Of a stretch of 64,000 nucleotides of DNA, positions 56,781-63,924 are shown one piece after another. The position numbers and the translations under genes are program-made. Origin of the DNA: an uncultured Bacteroidota bacterium (GTDB lineage Bacteria; Bacteroidota; Bacteroidia; 2-12-FULL-35-15); assembly GCA_903847205.1 (NCBI GenBank), contig CAINDA010000067.1, positions 53,772 through 117,771 of the forward strand. Direction: 5' to 3'. The notes below the pieces were generated by a model. That model saw only the letters and a program-made list of their open reading frames with translations, had not been told where the DNA came from and ran no database searches. Position 1 is the first letter of the stretch. Every line of letters starts with the position of its first letter.

Positions 56781-56858
56781 TTAAAATTTTTCCGGTTTGA
56801 TCAGTACATAAATAAGGTAGCAGAAAACCGCGATGGATAAAATAAATAATGCTGTCAT
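56781..56858 (-). CDS. kdpF: KdpF, 25-residue subunit of the Kdp ATPase
   Basis: A 25-codon frame (start ATG complement at 56856..56858, TAA at 56781) ending in YLIYVLIKPEKF, which is the KdpF pattern (one hydrophobic span followed by xxPE(K/R)F). KdpF is a single-span peptide that stabilises the complex at the membrane. It is 19 bases upstream of kdpA, its usual place. It is too short for ordinary gene-length cutoffs. Confidence 0.92.
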   Translation of the reverse strand: MTALFILSIAVFCYLIYVLIKPEKF

Positions 56859-56869
56859 GGGTTTGTAAA

Positions 56870-56953
56870 TTAAATGTTCTCAAAAAAGTTAATTGCTTTG
56901 TAAAAAAGAGCGAAGCATATTAGTCCCGCAGCTAAAAGTGTTAATGTCATCAT
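56870..56953 (-). CDS. 27-residue single-span microprotein upstream of kdpF
   Basis: MMTLTLLAAGLICFALFYKA and then INFFENI, TAA stop at 56870. One hydrophobic span followed by an aromatic/acidic amphipathic end (FYKAINFFEN). It starts from one of two adjacent ATGs and ends 11 bases before kdpF, in the same orientation, so it belongs to the kdp transcript. I recall similar short peptides next to kdpF in other Bacteroidota, but cannot verify this here. Possible role: accessory subunit of KdpFABC. Confidence 0.72.
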   Translation of the reverse strand: MMTLTLLAAGLICFALFYKAINFFENI

Positions 56954-57298
56954 GGTTGTTTTTTTTGTAAAGGTTTAATAATTATTTAATTATTTAAAAT
57001 GATTCCTGTCATTTAACTGAGTGAGCTTTATCCCGATTAAAATGAACGCCCTTGTTTACGGCACACTCAATCGGATTTATTTTTTTTACAAATGTTTAGT
57101 TTGTTTTGGTTTTATGCTTTACACAACTTTGGAAATAACTTACATCATTCACATATTATTGAGAAATTCCTGCTATTTAAGGTGTAATTAGCAGATGATT
57201 ATTTTTTTCGCGAATGTTCGCTTTATTTAGTTTGCCGCAATGCTTTTTATCCCCCTTTGCCATCTTTATTACTTAAAAATAATTGTCTGCAAGCATTC
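56954..57298. other. Gap of 345 bases upstream of the kdp operon core
   Basis: No gene. It is AT-rich and should hold the control region for kdpFABC if that unit has its own promoter. Small dyads are visible: GCGAA-TG-TTCGC at 57210..57221 and TGCTA...TAGCA at 57171..57193. On the minus strand a GG-N10-GC pair occurs near 57255..57242 but the flanking bases do not match the sigma-54 consensus, so I do not call a promoter. Confidence 0.5.
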
Positions 57299-57412
57299 TT
57301 AGATAAGCAGCCTTTTAATTTGGACTATAATAATAGTGATAATACATATAGCAGCCATAATTGCAATAAATATTAAAAGTGCTTTTTCAAATGGATCCAG
57401 TTCCCTTCTCAT
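57299..57412 (-). CDS. 37-residue single-span microprotein
   Basis: Begins MRRELDPFEKALLIFIAIMA and ends IIVQIKRLLI with a TAA at 57299. A charged N-terminus (inside), one long hydrophobic span of about 20 residues, and a basic end. It starts 14 bases after the stop of the 154-residue protein, in the same direction. No family recognised; evidence is coding layout and the clean membrane topology. Confidence 0.6.
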   Translation of the reverse strand: MRRELDPFEKALLIFIAIMAAICIITIIIVQIKRLLI

Positions 57413-57426
57413 TTCTGTTCATTCAT

Positions 57427-57891
57427 CTATTTTCCGCTTGCACAGACTTGTTTGTTGTATTCCTTCCTCAGCGACCCATTGAAAATTTCTTTCAAATGAT
57501 TCGTTTTTAAGGTACTCAGGGCAACAACAGTTCCAAGAGAATAGACATACACGTTTTCAATTGCATTTTTTACTGTTGAGTTTCCATCGGCTAACATTTT
57601 TTCGGCCAGATTAAAGCAATGCTTTACTTCCTTTAAATTGCCTTTGCTGATAAGCAGCTTGGTAAAATCGACAAAGCACTCCATCGTTTTGTAAACGTTA
57701 TTTGAATTTGGAAGCTTCTCCAGCTGGTTGTTTATTTCCGGCAATTCTTCTCCGAGAATGTCCGATATTTGATTTTCTGTAATCATTTTTATTTTATGTT
57801 TTATGTTTTTTTTTATTCTATATATGAAGCCGATACATATTGGTGCCGCATACACAATTGCCAAAATTATTATTTCTGTTTTTTCTTCCAT
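57427..57891 (-). CDS. Membrane-anchored helical protein of unknown function in the kdp locus
   Basis: 154 residues: a single N-terminal span (IIILAIVYAAPICIGFIYRI) and basic linker, then a soluble helical domain (about 36-150) with ISDILGEELPEINNQLEKLP, CFVDFTKLLISKGNLKEVKH and NAIENVYVYSLGTVVALSTL. An internal ATG at 57786 would yield only the soluble 119 residues. Its start is 4 bases after the stop of the 38-residue microprotein. I do not recognise the family with certainty; the context suggests a regulator or adaptor of potassium transport. Confidence 0.75.
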   Translation of the reverse strand: MEEKTEIIILAIVYAAPICIGFIYRIKKNIKHKIKMITENQISDILGEELPEINNQLEKLPNSNNVYKTMECFVDFTKLLISKGNLKEVKHCFNLAEKMLADGNSTVKNAIENVYVYSLGTVVALSTLKTNHLKEIFNGSLRKEYNKQVCASGK

Positions 57892-57895
57892 TTTT

Positions 57896-58012
57896 TCACC
57901 AATTAAACAATATTTTAATTTTCAAGTAAAAAACGTAGAGCAGTGATAATGCAAATAACCAGGCCAAAACGATTACCAATATTTCCTTGATATTGAATTT
58001 TTCTTTACTCAT
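57896..58012 (-). CDS. 38-residue single-span microprotein heading the kdp-side gene run
   Basis: Begins MSKEKFNIKEILVIVLAWLF, continues ALSLLYVFYLKIKILFNW and stops with TGA at 57896. A soluble charged N-terminus of 10 residues, one span, and a basic aromatic end. It is separated from the 154-residue gene by only 4 bases, which argues for real translation. The upstream 100 bases contain a GCTGAT...ATCAGC dyad (58034..58055) that could be an operator. Confidence 0.6.
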   Translation of the reverse strand: MSKEKFNIKEILVIVLAWLFALSLLYVFYLKIKILFNW

Positions 58013-58135
58013 TTTCGGATTGCTATGCCAAAAGCTGATCCAATAATTTATCAGCAGGAATCAAAAAGCAGGTTAGTATTGTATTTAGGGAGGTTCAGAC
58101 AAAATTGGGATTTGGTATGATAAATTCGACAATAA

Positions 58136-58162
58136 AAAAGCCTATCATTATGATAGGCTTTT
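58136..58162 (-). terminator. Terminator of the sigma-54 regulator gene
   Basis: Stem AAAAGCCTATCA (58136..58147) / TGATAGGCTTTT (58151..58162) with a 3-base loop; on the minus strand it is followed by TTTTTATT. It lies 17 bases past the stop of the regulator gene and separates it from the kdp microprotein run. Confidence 0.85.
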
Positions 58163-58179
58163 CTCATTATGACAGCATA

Positions 58180-59529
58180 TTAATTTAACCCGTATTCTTC
58201 CATTTTTCGATAGAGGGTTGCTATTCCAATTTCCAATAAGCGCGCTGCTTCAGCTTTATTTCCCTTTGAGTAGTTTAATACTTTTTGAATATGTAATTTT
58301 TCTATGCTTGCCATAGCAAAAGCAGAGAGTGTTCCGCTGGCGGTTACCGATTGATGTAATATTTCGAAGGGAAGCAATGAATCTGTTAATGTATCGCCAT
58401 CACATAAAATTACACTGCGCTCAATTATGTTTTTTAATTCCCGGATATTACCCGGCCATTGATAGTGATCTAATTTTTGCAAATATTCTCTGCTGATGTT
58501 TACTGTTTTTTTATTTGTTTTGGCTGCAAACTGCTGCGCAAAAAAGGCTGCAAGCGCCTCAATATCCTTTTTGCGTTCTCTTAATGGCGGTAAATGAATT
58601 TCAAAAACATTCAGCCGGAAATATAAATCAAGACGAAAACGGTGCTCATCACTTTCAATTTTCAAGTCTTTGTTTGTGGCTGCTATCAGGCGGAAATTTA
58701 CTTTGATGGGTTCCGTATCTCCTACTTTTATGAATTCACTTGTTTCTAGAACCCTCAGCCATTTAGCCTGCAATTCCATGGGCATCTCGCCGATTTCATC
58801 TAAAAACAAAGTCCCTCCGTCGGCCTGTTCCAGTAATCCTTTTTTATCTTTTGCTGCTCCGGTGAATGCACCCTGTTTGTATCCGAACAATTCACTTTCT
58901 ATAATATCTTTACTGAAGGAACTGCAATTTAAAGCCACAAAAGATTTACCAGCCCTGCTTCCTGCCTGATGAATGGCCTGAGCAAATACTTCTTTTCCTG
59001 TTCCTGTTTCGCCTGTTAATAAAACGGTTGTGGCATTAGGAGCAATTTTCCGCGCTAATTCAACAGCCTGTAGAATTGCTTTTGATCTGCCTATAATAGA
59101 ATCAAAAGAAAATTTTTCTCCGACTCTTTTTTCAAGCTCTTTTACACGTTTTTGTAATTGTACTTTTTCAATTGCTCGATATAGCAGCGGAATTATTTTT
59201 TCATTATCGTCACCTTTGATAAGATAATCGAATGCTCCATTTTTTATAGCCTGCACTCCATCGGGTATATTGCCGTATGCCGTGAGCAAAATGACTTCAG
59301 TTAATGGATAAAGTTTTTTAATTTTATTCGTTAGTTCAACGCCATTGCCATCAGGCAGTTTTACATCACAAAGCACAACATCAATGCTGGTAAGCTCTAA
59401 TCTCTTTAATCCTGCTTTACAATCAGCAGCTTCAAACACATCAAACCCTTCGGATTTAATAATCCTGCCAAAGAGGCTGCGGAGTTTATCCTCATCGTCA
59501 ATAATTAATATTTGCGCCTTTGAAATCAT
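58180..59529 (-). CDS. NtrC-type sigma-54-dependent response regulator
   Basis: 449 residues from the ATG at 59529 (MISKAQILIIDDEDKLRSLF); a longer frame to 59565 adds an unlikely hydrophobic start. The receiver domain has phospho-acceptor Asp55 in DVVLCDVKLPDGNGVEL. The AAA+ domain carries Walker A LLTGETGTGKEVFAQAIH, the sigma-54-contacting GAFTGA loop, Walker B GTLFLDEIGEMP and the arginine-finger region FRLDLYFRLNVFEIHLPPLR. A Fis-type helix-turn-helix (NKAEAARLLEIGIATLYRKM) closes it. It probably replaces KdpE as the output of the kinase at 41928..43658. Confidence 0.94.
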   Translation of the reverse strand: MISKAQILIIDDEDKLRSLFGRIIKSEGFDVFEAADCKAGLKRLELTSIDVVLCDVKLPDGNGVELTNKIKKLYPLTEVILLTAYGNIPDGVQAIKNGAFDYLIKGDDNEKIIPLLYRAIEKVQLQKRVKELEKRVGEKFSFDSIIGRSKAILQAVELARKIAPNATTVLLTGETGTGKEVFAQAIHQAGSRAGKSFVALNCSSFSKDIIESELFGYKQGAFTGAAKDKKGLLEQADGGTLFLDEIGEMPMELQAKWLRVLETSEFIKVGDTEPIKVNFRLIAATNKDLKIESDEHRFRLDLYFRLNVFEIHLPPLRERKKDIEALAAFFAQQFAAKTNKKTVNISREYLQKLDHYQWPGNIRELKNIIERSVILCDGDTLTDSLLPFEILHQSVTASGTLSAFAMASIEKLHIQKVLNYSKGNKAEAARLLEIGIATLYRKMEEYGLN

Positions 59530-59857
59530 AAAATGCTGTGCAAAGATATTGAAAATAGAGAACAAGCGTTAAATCATAGCATAATCAGGATTGAACAATG
59601 TTTGATTTTAATTACTGCGATGTGTTACTGAGTTGTTTTTTATTATTTCATCATCGAAATACTTTCGCCTAAATAAAAAAACAAAATAGTTGGATGTTTT
59701 TATTTTTAACACTTTGGGCGAAAATCCCTCGGAATAAGCGTTTATTTATATTTTTGGAATCAGCCCCAAAGTAATTATTTCTTAACATTTAATTATTCAA
59801 TGAAAAAACAGACATCTGCACTCAATTATTTTTATTGAAATCAATTGAATTTATACC
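59530..59857. other. Gap between two convergently unrelated minus-strand genes
   Basis: 328 AT-rich bases holding the promoter of the sigma-54 regulator gene and the tail of the sensor phosphatase transcript. A possible CAAAGATA (-7 element on the minus strand) is at 59541..59548 but lacks a matching -33 box. A weak TTTCGCC / GGGCGAAA pair lies at 59663..59722. No gene seen. Confidence 0.4.
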
Positions 59858-62722
59858 TTAAACTCTAACGCCGATAATCAACACGTCATCAATCTGCACA
59901 ATCTTTCCTTTCCATTCATTAAATGCTTTTAACAGTGCAGCTTTTTGATTTTTCATACTCTCAGACTGAATTGATAATAAAAGATTCTGAAAATTTTTTG
60001 TCATGAATTTTTTGCCCTTTTCCCCGCCAAATTGGTCCGCAAATCCATCTGTAAAAATATAAAATGCATCACCTTCACTTAATTCAATTGTATGATTGTT
60101 GAATAATCGATCTTCAAATTCTTTTATTTGAATTCCTGCAATTGCATATTTGTCTGGTTTTATTTTCTGAAGTGTTTTGTTTTTTTTAATTATATAAATT
60201 GGTCTGTTAGCGCCGGCATATTCCAAAAGATAAGCAGCTCGGGAGGCATTTGGTTTTGTAATGCAGCAAATTGCAATGTCCATTCCATCCCTTGTTTCGG
60301 CTCCCTCCTGGTCCTGTTTGAGAGCACTCTTAACACCTACATGCAGATTGTTTAAAATTTCGGATGGCTTTGTTATATTTTTTTCAATAATAATTTGATT
60401 CAGCAAATCGCTTCCTATCATGCTCATAAATGCGCCTGGTACCCCATGGCCTGTACAGTCTACAGCTGCAATAATAATTTTGTTTCCCCTTTCAGCAAAC
60501 GCATAAAAATCGCCGCTTACAACATCTTTTGGCTGATAAAGAATAAATGATTCTGGCAGCGCGTTATAAATTAATTCAGTTGAAGGCAGTATCGCTTCTT
60601 GAATTCGTTTTGCATAATTGATACTGTCAGTTATACTTTTATTTTTCTCCTGAATTTCTTCTTCCTGTTTTTTTCTTTCGGTGATATCCGTGTCAATAAC
60701 AATAATTTTTTTTATTATCCCATTCTGCTTAAAAATAGGGGTGAGCGTTGATTGAGTCCAAAATTCAGATCCGTCTTTACAAACATTAATTGATTCATAA
60801 ATAATTGATTTTTTTTCTTTAATACTTTGGTTGAATAATTTTTTCAGCCGATCCGGATTCCTGCTCAATTGAAAAATTGGTTCGCCGATTAATAATTTAA
60901 AATCACTTATATCAAATTCATGTATTCTTATAAAAGCATCATTCATCCATTCTAAAATTCCATCTGCATCGGCAATGATAACACCGTTATGAGTTTCGCT
61001 CGCAACAATAGATAATTTTTCGAGCACCTTATTTTTTTCTTCTATTTCTACAGTCCGCTCTTTTACTTTTTGTTCAACCTGTTCGTACATTATTGCATTT
61101 TCTAAAGCAATGGTTGTAAATACAGCCAGATTTTTAACAATGTTAAGATGGTATTCCGAATATGCATTTATTTCAAAACTCTGGATTGTTAAAATTCCAA
61201 GCGGAACACCTTCTTTTGAAATTAATGGATACCAAATAGAAGATTCCGGAACATCACCTGCAACAGGGATTGGAGGGGGCGAGTTTGGTATGTAATCATT
61301 ATATTCTTTTCGGTAATCATTGATAAATAATACTTTTTGATTTTTGAATGACCATACAGGCAGGTATTTATCATCAGATAAATCATAATATGCATAGCCG
61401 ATTGTTTTTCCTTTTTCTTTTCCTAAAGGATAATCCAATCGTTGTGCAGAAGCATTGTAAATACCTATCCAAAAAGAAGAGGCATCCATTAATTTATTGA
61501 TATTTTCATACGCAGTTTCAATTACTTTTTCAATTGATAAACTTGAAGTAATCTGCTGACCTATCTCACTCAGTAATTTAAAATTAAGGTATGATTTTTC
61601 AATTTCATTTTTTTGCCTCAGAAGCTCCCGTGTGCGAATGGTAACGGTTTTTTCCATCTGCATATATAAAATCGCATTTTCTAATGCAATACTTGCATAA
61701 ACAGCTAAATTTTTTAAAATGTTAAGATGATACTCCGTGTAAGCATTTTTTTGAAAACTTTGAACGGTGATAACACCTATCTGCTTTTTTTCTTTGGTTG
61801 TTAAAGGGAGGTAAATAACAGAATTGGTCACTTCCCCTTCTTTTGGAGAATAAATTGCTGCATCAGGTATATAATCATGATAGTTATTTAAAAGGTCTCC
61901 GATTAATATTTCCTTATTGTGTTTAAAGCAGAATACTGACAATCGGGTTTCTTCTGATAAACTGTCATAATGAAAAGGAAGCATTTTACCGTTTTCTATT
62001 ATTCCCGGAAATTCAATCCGGTTTTTTTCTTTTTTGTAAATCCCTACACCAAAGGCATTTGCATCCATCAATTGATTTACATGCTTATAAACGGTTTTGA
62101 TAATTTGTTCAATCGAAAGCGAAGATGTTATCGCTCTGCCGATTTCACTGAGTAATTTTAAATTCTCTGCGCTTTCATTTTCGCGACCAGAGCTTTTTAA
62201 TTCAAACTGATCTGCTGATACTTTAACGTAATTTGCTTGGACGCTTTCGCGCAAAATATCCAGTATCTGCTCCAGATAAAATTTATCTGTTTCATCAAAA
62301 TCAGCTAGTTTATCGCTGTCGACATCTAAAACCAAAAACACTTCATCTTCAATAATAAGAGGAATTACTATTTCTGATTTTGACATTGCACTGCATGCAA
62401 TATGGCCGGGAAATTCTTCAACATTTGGAACAATAATAGTTTGCTTTTGCAGCCAGCTGGTACCGCAAACACCTTTTCCTTTTTTTATCCGTGTGCAGGC
62501 AACCGGCCCTTGAAATGGGCCAAGAACTAATTCTCCATTTTTAACAAGATAGCAGCCCGCCCAAAAAAAATTCATTCCCGATTTTAAAGCAGCAACTAAG
62601 TTAGATACGTTTGCTAAAATATCATTTTCGCCTTCAATCAGCCCTTTTATTTGAGTAGCAAGAATTTCGTATTGTTCCTTTTTAGCTAAACCGGGCTTTT
62701 GAGAAATTACAATTTCTGCCAT
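59858..62722 (-). CDS. Multi-GAF/PAS sensor phosphatase with a methionine-sulfoxide-reductase-like N-terminal domain
   Basis: 954 residues from the ATG at 62722 (MAEIVISQKPGLAKKEQYEI). Residues 1-160 are a GAF domain of the free methionine-(R)-sulfoxide reductase type: LVLGPFQGPVACTRIKKGKG, VCGTSW, FPGHIACSAMSKSEIVIPL, with Cys76, Cys86 and Cys110. Two further GAF domains follow (about 180-360 and 375-555), tandem copies of each other (NLKLLSEIGRAITSSLSIEQ, NFKLLSEIGQQITSSLSIEK). Then come a coiled coil, a PAS domain (about 580-690; WMNDAFIRIHEFDISDFKLL) and a PP2C/SpoIIE phosphatase (AAVDCTGHGVPGAFMSMIGS, FTDGFADQFGGEKGKKF). It is cytoplasmic and could couple a redox or metabolite signal to partner-switching. 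The longer frame to 62857 runs through an upstream terminator and is rejected. Confidence 0.92.
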   Translation of the reverse strand: MAEIVISQKPGLAKKEQYEILATQIKGLIEGENDILANVSNLVAALKSGMNFFWAGCYLVKNGELVLGPFQGPVACTRIKKGKGVCGTSWLQKQTIIVPNVEEFPGHIACSAMSKSEIVIPLIIEDEVFLVLDVDSDKLADFDETDKFYLEQILDILRESVQANYVKVSADQFELKSSGRENESAENLKLLSEIGRAITSSLSIEQIIKTVYKHVNQLMDANAFGVGIYKKEKNRIEFPGIIENGKMLPFHYDSLSEETRLSVFCFKHNKEILIGDLLNNYHDYIPDAAIYSPKEGEVTNSVIYLPLTTKEKKQIGVITVQSFQKNAYTEYHLNILKNLAVYASIALENAILYMQMEKTVTIRTRELLRQKNEIEKSYLNFKLLSEIGQQITSSLSIEKVIETAYENINKLMDASSFWIGIYNASAQRLDYPLGKEKGKTIGYAYYDLSDDKYLPVWSFKNQKVLFINDYRKEYNDYIPNSPPPIPVAGDVPESSIWYPLISKEGVPLGILTIQSFEINAYSEYHLNIVKNLAVFTTIALENAIMYEQVEQKVKERTVEIEEKNKVLEKLSIVASETHNGVIIADADGILEWMNDAFIRIHEFDISDFKLLIGEPIFQLSRNPDRLKKLFNQSIKEKKSIIYESINVCKDGSEFWTQSTLTPIFKQNGIIKKIIVIDTDITERKKQEEEIQEKNKSITDSINYAKRIQEAILPSTELIYNALPESFILYQPKDVVSGDFYAFAERGNKIIIAAVDCTGHGVPGAFMSMIGSDLLNQIIIEKNITKPSEILNNLHVGVKSALKQDQEGAETRDGMDIAICCITKPNASRAAYLLEYAGANRPIYIIKKNKTLQKIKPDKYAIAGIQIKEFEDRLFNNHTIELSEGDAFYIFTDGFADQFGGEKGKKFMTKNFQNLLLSIQSESMKNQKAALLKAFNEWKGKIVQIDDVLIIGVRV

Positions 62723-62789
62723 TTTTAAAATTTTGAATTTGATATTATGTTTATCGGCTTCATAGGTGCCAATTCTCTGGTGTCCCCTT

Positions 62790-62823
62790 AAAAAAAATCC
62801 CTCTAAGCTTTTACTTAGAGGGA
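62790..62823 (-). terminator. Terminator downstream of the first ORF6N gene
   Basis: Stem TCCCTCTAAG (62798..62807) / CTTAGAGGGA (62814..62823), 6-base loop, followed on the minus strand by eight T (complement of 62790..62797). It closes the ORF6N gene plus the conserved 77-bp block and insulates the sensor-phosphatase gene. Confidence 0.85.
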
Positions 62824-62839
62824 ATTGCCTTTCGGCTGT

Positions 62840-62916
62840 GTAGCCCCTCCGATACAAAATATGAACGAACTCCTTGAAGATACTAGAGACCTTGCCCGGA
62901 TTTGGGATTTATATGG
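62840..62916. repeat. Conserved 77-bp block, copy A
   Basis: Identical base for base to 63774..63850. Both copies lie 3' of an ORF6N-type gene and just before a terminator (minus-strand view). On the plus strand the block starts a small frame of 26 codons at 62861. Confidence 0.9.
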
Positions 62917-62941
62917 GCATCTCATAGAACTCGTAAATTAA
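62861..62941 (+). CDS. Possible 26-residue peptide encoded in the conserved block, copy A
   Basis: Begins MNELLEDTRDLARIWDLYGH and ends LIELVN with TAA at 62939. Compared with copy B the frame differs by one silent change (GGG/GGT), then Ile/Leu, Leu/Val, Val/Pro and Asn/Lys, and both stop at the same codon. The start is close to the terminator hairpin and there is no visible promoter, so expression is uncertain. It may equally be a chance frame inside a repeat. Confidence 0.3.
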   Translation: MNELLEDTRDLARIWDLYGHLIELVN

Positions 62942-63067
62942 ATTTGATATCCCATTTGGAACACCAAATTATTAAATCTATAATTGAATTATTTCTTTTT
63001 TAGAATTTTAAAACCAATTTGTTTGAGTGGTTTAGGGGTTTTCTTTTTTCTCAAGAAGTTCATCCAG

Positions 63068-63535
63068 CTATTGAAAAACAAGTTCAATGTTTTTATCGTG
63101 ATTCGTAACTTTCTTTTTTATGCATTCAATTTCTAAGCGTAATTCAGTATTATTTACAAGCATTTTACGAAGTGCAACAAAAGCTCTCATTACGGCGATA
63201 TTCATTTCTTTTGCCCTTTTGCTTTTCAAAACACTCGATAGCATCGCTACTCCAGCTTCTGTAAATGCATAAGGATTGGCTCCTCCTAAATATTGTTTGG
63301 ATGGTATCACATTTTGTGACACCACAATTTCCGCTTCTTTGTCTGTTAACACAAACATAAAGTCTTCAGAAAATAAATCTAAATTCCTTCGTACTGCTTG
63401 TTTCAATGCCCTGTTTTCTACTCCGTAAATTTCAGCAATATGGACATCTAACATTACCTTTTCTTCACGTAAAACAAATATCTTATTGATAATCTTTTCT
63501 TCAGGTATTACTAATGTTGCTGCCGTCTTTTTCAT
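63068..63535 (-). pseudogene. ORF6N-domain DNA-binding protein, 3' end decayed
   Basis: 155 codons with the ORF6N domain (KilA-N-related, found in phage and mobile-element proteins): IFVLREEKVMLDVHIAEIYG, ALKQAVRRNLDLFSEDFMFV, then GGANPYAFTEAGVAMLSSVL and MRAFVALRKMLVNN, with a coiled-coil tail. The frame stops at TAG (63068) right after IELVFQ, but the next bases still read LDELLEKKENP in frame, and after a one-base shift KPLKQIGFKILKKK. That is the tail seen intact in the second copy (YFDEFLENPKPRKQIGFKI). So a nonsense change and a frameshift have removed about 26 residues; the domain may still work. Confidence 0.8.
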
Positions 63536-63552
63536 ACTGTTGTTGTCTTTTA

Positions 63553-63581
63553 TAAGGTATCACAAGTTGTGATACCTTATT
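63553..63581. promoter_or_regulatory. 29-bp palindrome upstream of the ORF6N gene, probable operator
   Basis: ATAAGGTATCACAA (63553..63566), one base, TTGTGATACCTTAT (63568..63581): perfect dyad of 14-bp arms ending 18 bases before the ORF6N start. A near copy of its core (GGTATCACATTTTGTGACACC) lies inside the ORF6N coding region at 63303..63323. It is a good candidate for an autoregulatory site. Confidence 0.7.
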
Positions 63582-63729
63582 TTACAGAGTAAAAATAATT
63601 CTTTTATCCTTTCAGGCAATAGATTTTTTCAAATGAAAGGAATAGTACCTCACAGGACTTGAACTAGTGAGTGCTTGAAAATAAAGAGTTTTTGATTTTA
63701 TTAAGGCGAGCAAAAATCATCTCGAACAA

Positions 63730-63765
63730 AAAAGCCCTGATAAACAATCGTTTATCAGGGCTTTT
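63730..63765 (-). terminator. Terminator downstream of the second ORF6N gene
   Basis: Stem AAAAGCCCTGATAAAC (63730..63745) / GTTTATCAGGGCTTTT (63750..63765) with a 4-base loop and A/T runs on both sides, so it may work in both directions. Confidence 0.85.
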
Positions 63766-63773
63766 CCTGTAAA

Positions 63774-63850
63774 GTAGCCCCTCCGATACAAAATATGAAC
63801 GAACTCCTTGAAGATACTAGAGACCTTGCCCGGATTTGGGATTTATATGG
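63774..63850. repeat. Conserved 77-bp block, copy B
   Basis: Identical to 62840..62916. The similarity continues with substitutions and small gaps to the window edge through the 3' end of the ORF6N genes. Confidence 0.9.
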
Positions 63851-63875
63851 TCATCTCCTTGAAGTCCCAAAATAA
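63795..63875 (+). CDS. Possible 26-residue peptide encoded in the conserved block, copy B
   Basis: Same opening as copy A (MNELLEDTRDLARIW), ending LLEVPK with TAA at 63873. See copy A for the substitution pattern. No promoter is recognised. Confidence 0.3.
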   Translation: MNELLEDTRDLARIWDLYGHLLEVPK

Positions 63876-63924
63876 AATTGATATTCCATTTTGGAACATC
63901 AATTTTTTAAATCTATTGATTGAA

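Larger units (their letters stand above)
63536..63924. other. Gap between the two ORF6N genes
   Basis: 389 bases holding the promoter-side palindrome of the first ORF6N gene, an AT-rich stretch, the terminator of the second ORF6N gene and copy B of the conserved block. At 63645..63670 the text resembles the T-arm and 3' end of a tRNA, but the stem does not pair well. Confidence 0.5.

Noticed and set aside
57242..57255. Possible sigma-54 promoter (GG-N10-GC) on the minus strand upstream of kdpF
   Set aside because: Only the spacing fits; the -12 element reads AAGC rather than TTGC and the -24 element is a G-run, so it may be chance.
62723..62857. N-terminal extension of the sensor phosphatase
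   Set aside because: These 45 codons pass through a terminator with an 8-T run; the family N-terminus begins at the ATG at 62722.
63640..63670. tRNA-like text (TTCAAGTCCTGTGAGGTAC on the minus strand)
   Set aside because: It resembles a T-loop and acceptor end, but the T-stem does not pair and no anticodon or D-arm can be built; at most a remnant or attachment-site relic.
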